From the NCBI GenBank assembly GCA_028386065.3, contig JAKUCV010007196.1, positions 1 through 64,000 of the forward strand: a stretch of 64,000 nt of DNA, given 5' to 3'. The notes under the pieces were generated by a model, which was not told where the DNA came from, ran no database searches, and worked only from the letters and a program-made list of their open reading frames with translations. Below, in pieces: positions 1-17,395 of the stretch (positions are counted from its first letter, which is position 1; each line of letters opens with the position of its first letter). Both the position numbers and the translations under genes were made by a program. This DNA comes from Turnera subulata (Eukaryota; Streptophyta; Magnoliopsida; Malpighiales; Passifloraceae).

Positions 1-2975
1 CTCTCTGATAAAAGTTTTAGAATTTTTTATAGAGTTATTGGACCATTACCTTCCCTAAACTTTTTGATATGGATATATTATGTATCATATAGTGTATGAA
101 CTATGTTGGTGGTAAAGTGTTTTTTATATGAAAAAATATAGAGGATAAATGTATATTGTATTATTTCCACTAATTTGTCAATAGTTTATACATATACATG
201 GATACTATAAGGAGTCTAAAATACACTATTATTTCCTTTGGGAGCAAGTTTTGCTGGTCACGGAGCTTTCTAAGGAAGCCATATGGATTGTCCTTATGGG
301 CTATTATGAGCTACCCCATGTTGAGCTTCTGTTTTGGGCTTATTTGGTTGTAGGTAGCGAATGAAGATGGACTAATCATTTTTTTTTTTATCAAAAACGA
401 TATTCATTCCATTTATAAAGATGAGTACAAGGCGGGCACAATAACATTTAGCTATCAAAGTACAAATAGAGATGCATCTGAGTCTATCACAGAAGTTGAA
501 GAACAAGATCTCCAAAATTTGTAAAACTTCCTCTAAAGGACATTAATTTATAGTAGCACTAATCGGCTTCACATATAAGCCTACAAAGAAGGAGAGTTGT
601 TGACTCCAAGTATGCTGCAATAGAGGAAGAAACACTCCTACCTGAATTTGAACACCATAACCAGTGCACATCCTATCAATGGCCTTAACTCCATAGAAAC
701 ATAGAGGGGCAAAGAAAACTCTCACTGAGTCAAGATCATCAATTTGGTTTCCAAGTAGATTGAACCAAAGATCTCTCGTAACTACTATCAAATAATAGAG
801 AGAGCTTGGATCTCTAAATAGATCAGCCATAAAACTTTTTGAAACTCTAGATTTGGGTTGATATCACTCCATTTGACAAAAAAATCTCCATAAAAAAAGA
901 AGAAAATTGACCAACAATAGCAAAGGAAAGTTGCTGAAAAACAATTAGAAAAACTACTAAACTAAGGGGTAGAAGAGAAACAGATAAAAAAAAAAACAAA
1001 CAAGACTTACCGCCGAGCAAGGAAGCACCAGGGGCAGCAACCCCCTATTTTTTAGCATTGAAGAAGGCTTTGAGAGAGAGGGTCTGAAAGAGAGGGCTGA
1101 TGGTTTGATCATTGTTCGACCTCTCTTGATTGGGCAATCCAACCTTTACACATCATGTGTCTTACCTTATTGAGATAAATTTCTCGCACCAAACGTATTT
1201 ATCAATCTTAAACTACTATAAAATTTGGTACTTAATGGCTAAGTTATCAGGAGATAACAAAATTTTAAGATAAAACATGATCAAAACAACATTTTGGTAT
1301 CCAAGTTGGAGTACCACTCGTGCTTCTCAATCAGGTATAGGTGTCTTGACGATAACCCGCCAATCAGCAAATTTTCTTTCTCTTTTGCTGCCCGGTGCAA
1401 CCCAAAACATAACGGGGAGGGGGCATAAATAATGGAATGCTCGGTAGGGAGAACTGATTTCTAATTTGGATTATAACGGGCCTGATAATTTGGCCCAGGA
1501 TAGCAATCACGCAACGATTCGGACTCGACAGAATCACCTTCTTTGTTTGGGATGTTACAACTTACAACTTACCGATGGGCTAAGTTGGCCCAGCAGCAGC
1601 TTTGTGTTGTTGCTTTGGTGAAGCATCCAACACCATTTTGGATAACTCCTCCGGTCCACTATCGAGTTTTAGTGGTAGGGTTTGATTCTAATAATATATG
1701 TTAGCCCGTTGTTAGGTTGTCAAAAAAAAAAAAAACAATTATTTTTAATTTACTCTAGGGAGACTTTTATTATGTTGCTCCTCCGGTGGCAGAGCCTCCC
1801 TCTACCTCTACTGGAAAAACAAAAGACAAAAGAAACTTTAGACAGGTACCTGTATGTACATCTTAGCTCCGTGAATATACTCTCACAATTTTAAGACCAA
1901 AAAACACAAACACAAAAGATTATTTAATTTTTTAGTAAGACAATAGGAAGCTTAAGTTGGATGCTTTCAAAAGTTTTTCTTTCTCTTTTTTTCATTCAAA
2001 GTTTGCTTATGGACCAGTTATTCCCCCACTCCAAAAGCAACGTCTCCTTTATGCTCCCTTTCCCCGCCCGAATTATCAACAAAATATGCCTCAATTATTT
2101 AAGACTCTGCCCTCTTTTTTTGTAGCCATCTCCGAGTTGAATATACCTTTCTTTACCTTGCTTTCTTTGCCAAGCGCTTCATTGTCAATTGTGTCCCCCC
2201 TCGAGGATTTTTTTTAAAAAAAGATGTCGTTTTCTTAATGGAGAAGTAAAAACTTAGTGGCATTGATCGACTCGGCGGTACACTTGAAATTTTAGATTAG
2301 GTCCACTTAAACCACTTTTCTGATTCAACCGAGGGGATTAATCACAAGTGGACAGGAACTGGCGCCCTTCTTTTGGAACTCAACCCATCCACGAAGTAAT
2401 TAACATGCTTTTTTTTTTTTTTTGAACAAGCACATGGTATAACGTTGTGATACTTGCTTCTTCATTAATGCATCCAAAATGGTCGTAACGGTCACAAATA
2501 CGGGGTGTTTACGTCATTTCAACAGATTGAAGTCTTGGCGAGAACTCGACCTGTGTGATCCCTGTGAGTACTCCAATGCGATTCTCTTATTCAGTGTTGT
2601 TGGGAATCATCTATGCATGTTTTCCACGCTAAAAATCATTTTTTGATTAATGTATAATCATCTCTAAGAAAGAATAAAGAATAATGCTTTGCATCTGATC
2701 TTGAAGTCCATGTGTTATCGCCAAAATCTCAATTTTGTAACAACTAACAACATGTATCCCACAATTGATTTAATTGTTTTATTCAATATGAAACGCATAT
2801 TAGTTTTCTTGTCTCTATTCTTTTTCTCTGTGGAGTTGGCCTACATGCCATTTCAAACAGTAGAAGGATTTTGCAGTGCAACTTTAAGTGGTTGCCACCT
2901 ATAAGTTCTTTTACAGTTATGCCCTTGACCTTTACCATCCGTTACTACTTTCTACATTTATTTTACGTGTCACCA
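1..2975. other. Intergenic region without a recognisable gene
   Basis: This stretch is AT-rich, with homopolymer runs (for example T-runs near 380 and 2411) and only short open frames on both strands that resemble no protein family I know. A T-run followed by an AT-rich block near 380-450 could be the reversed A-tail of a decayed retroposon, but I see no coding remnant to confirm it. The last few hundred bases are presumably the promoter of the glucanase gene. Confidence 0.5.
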
Positions 2976-2984
2976 TTATATAAG
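2976..2984 (+). promoter_or_regulatory. TATA box of the glucanase gene
   Basis: The sequence TTATATAAG lies 43 bp upstream of the start codon at 3027. A TATA box here predicts a short 5' leader. It is the only good TATA match just upstream of the first exon. Confidence 0.55.
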
Positions 2985-3026
2985 AGGACACTAAAGGTAT
3001 GCAGAGCAGAGACATCTTCCTCATCC

Positions 3027-5427
3027 ATGGCGATGCTTCCTTGCATTATTGCTTTGCTCCTCCTTCCAATATTACAAGCTGTGATTACAGCAAGTAAGTC
3101 TGCGTTGTTCCTCCTCTTTAATTAGAAACTGCATAAATCCCCAGCTCACATGTTCTTGCTTGCTACTTTTCTCTCTAGCTTTTATCTTACTCATTCTTTG
3201 GTGCCTAAAATATTAGAAATATATTTTTTTTTTGTTTGAGAATCAAATTCAAACTTCATTAAGGATAACTGCGTTTGCTTTCGTGAAGACAAAATGCAAA
3301 TTTCTGTTACCTTCTGAATATCTTATGTTTTCAAGCCTTTTAACATAATTCAAATAAATTGCTACTTGCTAGCGAGTGTAGCTCCAACGAGCTTTCAACT
3401 TTCTTTCTATTCCTTCACTGCAATGTGTTATTTCTATATATAATCTCATCCATAATGAAACTGCGGTTCTCTGGTTATTATTGTGAAAGAATTAAGAGCA
3501 TACAACTAATTTAGCTTCATTAAGCATAAGAGCATAAGTAACTTACCTGTAACAGATTAAAGAATAAATCACAGGAAGCACATTATCAAACTTGAGATGT
3601 TCAAAGCTTAGTTTAACGGCTGCCCTATTCATTTTTCAGACTCAGAATCCTTCATTGGTATCAACTATGGCCAAGTGGCTGACAACCTCCCGCCACCACC
3701 AGCCACCGCAAGGCTCCTCCAATCCACATCCATTCAAAAAGTCCGGCTATACGGATCAGACCCTGCCATAATCAAAGCTCTAGCCAACACAGGAATCGGA
3801 ATTGTCATCGGCGCTGCAAACGGCGACATCCCGGCACTAGCCTCCGATCCAAACTTCGCCAAGAACTGGGTTAACACAAACGTTGTCCCCTTCTATCCAG
3901 CCAGCCAAATCATTCTCATCACCGTCGGGAACGAGGTGATGACCTCCGGTGACCAGAACCTGATGAGCAAACTCCTGCCAGCAATGCAGAACGTGCAGAA
4001 TGCTCTGAACGACGCGTCGCTTGGGGGCAAGGTTAAGGTCTCTACGGTGCATTCCATGGCTGTGCTTAAGCAATCTGAGCCTCCATCTTCTGGGTGTTTT
4101 GATCCAAGTTATGGAGATTTGATGAAGGGTTTGTTGGGTTTTAACAACGCCACTGGTTCTCCTTTCACAATCAATCCATACCCGTACTTTGCTTACCGGA
4201 GTGATCCTAGGCCTGAGACTCTAGCCTTCTGCCTTTTCCAACCAAATGCTGGACGTGTAGATGGGAATACCAAGATTAAGTACATGAACATGTTTGATGC
4301 TCAAGTGAGTCACAGAGAGTAATTAATTTGAACCTAAAGTTCATATGAATTGTTTTTATATGATAACTGATTACTTATAAATGGTGTTTTGCAGGTGGAT
4401 GCGGTTCGATCTGCATTAAATGCTATGGGGTTCAAGGGTGTTGAGATTGTGGTGGCAGAGACTGGATGGCCTTATAAAGGAGACAACGATGAAGTAGGGG
4501 CAAGTATAGAGAATGCCAAAGCTTACAATGGTAATTTGATAGCGCACCTTAGATCAATGGTAGGGACGCCTTTGATGCCCGGGAAATCTGTGGATACATA
4601 TCTCTTTGCTTTATACGACGAAGACTTGAAACCTGGGCCTGGTTCTGAGAGAGCATTCGGCCTTTTTAAGCCTGACCTTACCATGACCTATGATGCCGGC
4701 CTGTCCAAGAGTAGCCAGGTGAGAACTCACAACTGTTTGTAGTAAACTCGTGGTTTCAATATATTGTATAGATGGAATGGAATGTGGTGCCAGAAATGGC
4801 AACCATGCTCATGGTGTCCTGTAATTTTTCTCTTTTTGGCTCTGTGCGCGAGGGTGTTAAGTGTAATGTCTTTAAATCGGACCGGGCAAAATTCCATAGT
4901 GGTCTTGTCTGCAGCAGTTCTTATTTGTTACAAAGTGTTATTAACCAAAGGTCCTCTGTTTCCAGACTCCGGCCGCCACACCAAAAACTCCAGTGACGCC
5001 GTCTCCAAAGCCAAAGAAAGCAATGTGGTGTGTTCCAAAAGATGGTGCGTCCAATGCTCAATTGCAGTCGAGCCTCGATTATGCTTGCGGTCAAGGGATT
5101 GATTGTAGTCCAATTCAACCAGGCGGGGCTTGCTTTGAGCCAAACTCACTAGCAGCGCATGCTGCTTATGCCATGAATCTCCTTTATCAAAATTCTGCTA
5201 AAAATCCATGGAATTGTGACTTCTCCCAAACTGCAACTCTTTCCTCCAAGAATCCTAGTAAGTTCGTCAAGCACTAGCCTTGCTAGTTTGTTTATCCTTC
5301 CGTCAATATCCTTAGAGCATCAAATTGTTAGGTTCTGGTCTTCTAGTCTTGTCTTCTATAAATAATGTTCTTGATCTTTTGTCTCGTAGGCTATAATGGT
5401 TGCACATATCCTGGTGGAAGCTCTTGA
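3027..5427 (+). CDS. Glucan endo-1,3-beta-glucosidase, GH17 with C-terminal X8 domain
   Basis: I assembled five exons with GT-AG introns: 3027-3093, 3640-4304, 4395-4718, 4966-5257 and 5390-5427, giving 461 residues. Exon 1 encodes a hydrophobic signal peptide (MAMLPCIIALLLLPILQAV). Exons 2-3 encode the GH17 barrel, opening with GINYGQVADNLP. The general acid lies in ITVGNEV and the nucleophile Glu in VAETGWP. A proline-rich linker starts exon 4, followed by the cysteine-rich X8/CBM43 domain (MWCVP, LDYACG, C-x-PIQPGGACFEP, NPWNCDFS), ending in exon 5 with YNGCTYPGGSS. Family knowledge: these secreted enzymes cleave beta-1,3-glucan (callose), and X8 binds it. The protein stops soon after X8, so there is no obvious GPI-anchor signal. 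All catalytic residues are present and phases join cleanly, so the gene looks functional. Confidence 0.93.
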
Positions 5428-5945
5428 AAAGTCAGGATGGCCTTTATGTAGATAGATTGATGGAGATAATGGGTGCGCTGTGTGATGCCCTTTTCCGGTC
5501 CTGTGGAGAAGGCATCATTTCATCCAAGTGGAAGAAGGGGATTGAAAAAAATTGTGCAAAATGGAGAAGAGTCATGTAAATTTTATGATGTCAACATATT
5601 CATCTACTTGAATCTAGAACTTTTTCCATGTATATTGGCAGCTAGAGACGAATGTTCCATAGGGTAATTACGCAAGTTATATATATCAATGCTTTGCCAG
5701 GATTCAGGAATGCCAAGTTCAACAGGCTTAATTGCAGTGGCCAGTGGAATATGCACCCTACACCCCAACTTCTTAAATTCCCAGTACCAATGGCTCCTAG
5801 TTATCTGCAGAGTGTGCAGCCCACACCCCAAACCTTTAATTCATGTACCAATCGGCTCTTCATTCACAAGATCGTCAAACAGAAAGCATAGAGGCATACG
5901 GCAATTATCATTAGATTTGAACAAAAGTTGAGAGAAGTGATTAGA
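5428..5945. other. 3' flank of the glucanase gene
   Basis: No gene is visible. The region should hold the 3' UTR and polyadenylation signals of the glucanase gene. It ends at the 10-bp target duplication of the next transposon (5936-5945). Confidence 0.5.
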
Positions 5946-7070
5946 GGGTTCAATACATTTTACCCCCCTGAACTTTTGGTCAAACTACACTTAACCCCTG
6001 AACTAAAAAAACCGGTATTTTACCCCCTGAACTTTACAATTTCACATTTTAACCCTTCTCCGTTAGGGTTTTCACATTGGTGTTAGTTGACTTAACGGAA
6101 TGCACCGATGATCGACAAGTGGCAAGATCAACACCGTTTGATTTTTTCATTTTTGTTTGTTGAAAAAGTTATAAAAATGAAAAAAAAGACAAACCATTTA
6201 ATGATTATTACCTTTTATAAGCAAAGCAAAAAAATAAAATATTTATATCATAAGAAAAAAAATTGGCTTAGTTATCTATTTGATAAAATTTATTTTTCTA
6301 TTAGTTAATTTTTTAAGAAAACGAAAAAAAAAATTTATGAAAGAGAGAAAAAGAAAGAACATAAATATGAAATTACTTTTTGGTTTTCTAAATATTTCAT
6401 GAAAACGAAATTTTGAATTAAAAAAGTATTAAATTGAATCTTTAATTTTAAAAATTTTAAAAAAGATGAAAAAAATTGACTCTAATCGTATAATCTTTTA
6501 TCGTTTATATTCTTTAGGAAAAATAAAAAAAAATTATAAAAAAGGAAAAAAAGCTGAAAAACCAAACTTTAACAGTTATTACATTTAAAACAAGAAAAAT
6601 AAAATATTTGAATGATAGGAGGAAAAAGAAAAAAAACTTGATGAGAACTATGACCCTATTTATGTGTTTGATAAAATTTCTCTCTTATTTTATTTTTTAA
6701 AAAAACAAAGAAAGGAAAGACAAAAAGGCTTCAATCACTAACATCTAAATATAACTTAAAAAATTACTTTACTGTTTTCTAACTTTACAGAAACATAAAT
6801 TTTAGTTTTTTTAAAAAAATTCAAATTGAGTCTTTAAAAATTAAAAAAAATGATAAAGAAACATTAGGGGTAAATATCAACGGTCTCGATCAGGCCACGT
6901 GTCCAACATCGGTAAATTCCGTTAATTCTGTTAACGGAGTCGGTATCGGTCCAACCAAAAGGGCTTAATCGGAGAATATTGAAGTTTAGGGGTTAAAATA
7001 TCGGTTTTTTTAGTTCAGGGGTCAAGTCTAATTTGACTAAAAGTTCAGGGGGGTAAAATGTATTGAACCC
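5946..7070. mobile_element. Non-autonomous Mutator-like element, 1,125 bp
   Basis: The ends are long inverted repeats. The left begins GGGTTCAATACATTTTACCC and continues as inverted homology for well over 100 bp, including a stretch around the words GTTAACGGA and ATCGACA-GTG; the right end is its reverse complement, finishing at 7070. A perfect 10-bp direct repeat AGTGATTAGA flanks it (5936-5945 and 7071-7080), the 9-11 bp size expected of Mutator-type transposition. The interior is very AT-rich and has no transposase, so it must be mobilised in trans. The Pack-MULE at 39745-45292 shares its ends and AT-rich interior, so this is a family. Confidence 0.85.
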
Positions 7071-7238
7071 AGTGATTAGACATAGATAAGTACTGCTTCC
7101 ATGACATTTCATCATCCGCTAACAGCCTAACACGCTAAGAGAGACATTCTCGTCTTCACTAAAAGTTAAAGCCTACCATCTGTTCACTAAAATTACTAAA
7201 CAAGAGCTGCAATTCAGGGAGCATCATAGATTACAAAC

Positions 7239-7962
7239 TCAAACACCGGTTGAACCAAAGCCTCCAGCACCTCTCTCTGTCGCATCCAAATCTTCAACTT
7301 CCAACACATCTGGAGTCACGATCTTCTCAAGGATCAGTTGCGCAATTCTGTCCCCTACTTTGACCTCAAAATCAGCATCAGAATGATTGAACAAAATCAC
7401 CCCAACTGGGCCCCTGTAATCAGCATCTATCACTCCCGCACCCACATCAATCGAGTGCTTCCATGCCAGTCCAGATCTCGGGGCTACATTAAGCGAAAAA
7501 AGAAAACTAAATTTAAGTGCCAGATCCTTCAGTATAAAACCCACAAAAATGGATATCAAGCGAGACGTTTACCAATGCGAGCATAAGTCCCTTCGGGAAT
7601 AGCAATGCTCAGATCGGTAGGGATTAGGGCCTTTCCTCTACCAGGCACCTTAGTCTCTGCTGCACTGAAACCCACAAAACAAACAAGAAAAACCCATTAA
7701 CATTTTCCCCAGCAAAATTCCCAACATCGACGAATAAAATAAATAGAGTGGGGTTTTCGACGGCTTGCCTGGAGAGATCGTAGCCAGCAGAGAGAGGGGA
7801 ACCTCTGGTGGGCAGGACGGCGTTCGCGGAAAGCTTTTTCACGCGCAGGAGAGGGAGTGGGTTTTGAGAGACTTGATGGGCGCCGTTTTGTTGAAGCTTG
7901 GGGATTTTTGGGGACGGCTCTTGGATTTCAGGGCTATTGTTTTGCACTTCAGCCTGGGCCAT
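7239..7962 (-). CDS. DUT: dUTP pyrophosphatase (dUTPase)
   Basis: Three exons on the minus strand: start in 7769-7962, then 7573-7664 and 7239-7483. The protein is about 176 residues, normal for plant dUTPase. All five motifs are visible: [12 protein letters not shown] (motif 1), PRSGLAWK (2), [13 protein letters not shown] (3), GDRIAQLI (4) and [10 protein letters not shown] (5). It hydrolyses dUTP to dUMP and PPi, keeping uracil out of DNA, as a homotrimer. Intron 1 has a GC donor (CAG|GCAAG) rather than GT; only this junction restores motif 1. An upstream in-frame ATG at 8109 would add 49 residues, but a TATA box at 8051-8058 lies inside that extension, so I start at 7962. A longer, organelle-targeted form cannot be excluded. 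Confidence 0.93.
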
Positions 7963-8050
7963 CTTCAGAAATCTAGGGTTTTGACGGTAACAATACGGGT
8001 CTTTGGCAGAAATGGATATGGATAGGGGAGAAAGTGAGGGGTTTTGCGGG

Positions 8051-8058
8051 TTATATAG
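8051..8058 (-). promoter_or_regulatory. TATA box of the dUTPase gene
   Basis: On the minus strand this reads CTATATAA, about 90 bp upstream of the ATG at 7962. It predicts transcription starting near 8020, which would exclude the farther ATG at 8109. Confidence 0.6.
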
Positions 8059-8109
8059 CAGAGGAAGACCCGCCACTCTCCAGGTAATGGCGCCAAATGT
8101 TCCCGCCAT

Positions 8110-9203
8110 GATTTTTGGGGATTTCCCCCCAAGGAATTCGGGGCTTATAGATTATTGGATATTTTTAAAAATTTTATATAATTGTAATATTGTATCTACT
8201 TTTGAAAATTATGTATATCTGCACATCGACTCATCCAACTTCGACATTTTTATGTGTCTAAATTATATAGTCATCTATGGACGTTTTCTTATCACACTGT
8301 TTTCTGTTATTTTCCTATTAGAAGAAAAGTGACGAGGGGATCCAATCGTGCTAGTGGTTTCTTACTTTTGTCATTCATCCCTCTAAATTCAACAAGTTTT
8401 GTTTAATCCTTCCTCGTCAGGCTTAATTAATTTGCATTATCTCCACATCCATGTTCTACAAGAAATCCAATCAACAGGATAGTTGTTGGATCGGTGGGGA
8501 TGTACAATTAGAATTTAAAGCGATTTAACCATTGTTTTTGCAAAACTAATGATCTTGTAAAGAAAGTATAACTAGCCACCGTCCACCGAAGCTTCCTAAA
8601 TGCTAGTACCGTACAACGAACCAGGCCCGTACCACACATAAGCCCAAGCCGTGCAAGTCCACGAACCTTCCAGTCCAGGCCGCAGCCTAACGAATCTATG
8701 GTCGTTATCCAACGAGCAAGTAAAGCACACTGGATCGGTGGGATCCCAATTAGAAGATGCCATCTCACCTCCATAGAATACTACACTTGGCCTCACCTCC
8801 CCCTCCTGCTTCCCGTGCACTCCTTTCTTTAAAAAGGCAAAAAAAATTCTCTCTTTTTCGCATCTTCGCTAGAGCTTTTTTTTTTACAACTATATCAGTC
8901 CTCACTCTGTTCCTCGCATAACAATATCGCCTAATCCATTACCTTGGTTCTCCTTAATCTCTCCTCTACTTTCATCCGTTACAGGTGAATCATATTTCCC
9001 GCTTGCAATTCTGTTGCTCGTCAGTTTCATTAATATTTTGAGTTATTGACCAATCATCACAGTACTCAATCTGCAAACATATTTGATCATCCTCTTAGAA
9101 TTTCGATGCACCTTACCTGTTTGATTAAATGGCGGTAGTTAACAGTTTCGCTGAGTGTTTTTTTTTTTTTTTTCTAATCCGAAGTTTGTGTTGCGTAATT
9201 TAG
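8110..9203. other. Intergenic region and PGIC promoter/5' leader
   Basis: This separates the dUTPase (-) and PGIC (+) genes, which are transcribed divergently. A 5' UTR intron is likely from 8985 (TTACAG|GTGAAT) to 9203 (TTTAG immediately before the PGIC ATG), a common arrangement in plant housekeeping genes. No other gene is visible. Confidence 0.5.
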
Positions 9204-16025
<6,822 letters not shown>

Positions 16026-16037
16026 CTGCAGCCGGCT

Positions 16038-16682
16038 GAATAATTGGGGTCACTTTTTTTTTTTTCCACTCAAATTGGAGGTATTGGCTTATGTTCATTC
16101 GCCAATGTGTCTGAAATAATCTTTGGTCATGACATGCATCCACGAGCTCTCCATTTACTCCAAGGTGTCCCCAGTTTTAGAGAAGTACCACCAGTATTTT
16201 GTATACTTTTTTTACTTTTTAGTTATCCACAAAGCTTGACGTCACTATAGAGATTTTCTGAAGTATCTGAAATAAGATTTTCAAACCAAGGACTTCATCT
16301 TTCTCCGTTACATGTTGACCCCAAACTGCTAATAATTAATATTGATGAAAGCATACAGACAAGAGAAGCTTGTTGTTCAATTTTGTATGTAAGTGAAAAA
16401 AATTGTTTTTATCTCATGGATCAGTCCTACCGTTATAAACAGACACCTCAACGATTAATGAGCATTTGCACTTGCAACTCGCAACTCACAACTCACAAGG
16501 CACAAGAGATTTGTACAGGAAATATGTAAAACCGGAGCGCGAAGATAGTTCTGAATATTTGCTTGCAATGGCACAATCTGTGTTCTGTTTTTTCGTTTAA
16601 GTTATGTTAAGCATGCGATGTCTCTCCCAGAGCAGGAGAATAGGAGCACTGTAGTGTGACTAGGCCTCCTTATTTTGTTGTA
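16038..16682 (+). repeat. PGIC 3' flank, copy A of a dispersed duplication
   Basis: Beginning 13 bp after the PGIC stop codon, about 640 bp of 3' UTR/flank is present again at 26930-27525 in the same orientation. Long shared words include GTATTGGCTTATGTTCATTC and AAAGCTTGACGTCACTATAG. Small indels distinguish the copies. No PGIC coding sequence is duplicated. An 18-bp word, ACTAGGCCTCCTTATTTT, is repeated at the right border (16659 and 16687). Confidence 0.85.
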
Positions 16683-17395
16683 TCAACTAGGCCTCCTTAT
16701 TTTTTTGCATGGATTAAAGTGTTTTTTGGTCCGTGTGTTGACTCTCAAAGTTGGAATTCATCTTTATGTAGGATTTTAGTCTCTTTTCATCCTTCCGTTC
16801 ACCCCTTATGGTCAGCTTCGGTTGCTCCGGCCAAAATCCGGCTACGTTAGCTTTGTGGGTCCCACTTGTCAGGGTTATCCCCAAAACCAAATTAGTTCCA
16901 CCCGACCTCGTTTCTTCCAACAGGTTAACCCGACAAAAATGTCCCAACCCACATTTTTTTAACTTTTTAGTTAAAATGCCCAAATTATAATCTTTATTCT
17001 TAAATTAATTTTTTTAATTAAATTTTCACACATCCTAATTTTTTGCACCCTCAGAATGTTTTCCCAAATATAATTTTTTTAACACTTCATAATTTGTTTA
17101 TCTATTACCCAAATTAAATTAAAAAAATATAATTACACTTAAATCCCTAAAATACTAAACAAAATCCCTAAAGTTATTTATTCTTCTCCATCAATCCCGT
17201 CCCGTACACATACATGACTGGGAACCAATTCGGCACTGTTAGTATCGGATCCATGACTTGGGGTCTCGGATCTGCCATGGACACGCACCAAATCACAAGC
17301 ATCCCGTACACTGCCCGAAACCAAACCGGCCTCACTGCCGGCAACACGGATCCGACGATAATCCAACACAGACGAACAACCTAACACACAACAAG
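16683..17395. other. Unassigned AT-rich sequence between PGIC and a gypsy fragment
   Basis: No gene is recognised. The 16700-16950 part is moderately GC-rich and resembles transposon or promoter DNA; 16980-17170 is AT-rich. Short open frames on both strands at 17178-17464 have no recognisable domain. The right border is where gypsy pol homology breaks off. Confidence 0.4.

Noticed and set aside
543..830. 95-residue minus-strand frame
   Set aside because: No family resemblance, no promoter or splice context; possibly retroposon debris beside a T-run.
7963..8109. N-terminal 49-residue extension of dUTPase as the default start
   Set aside because: The TATA box at 8051-8058 lies within it and the canonical plant protein starts near MAQAEVQ; kept only as an alternative.
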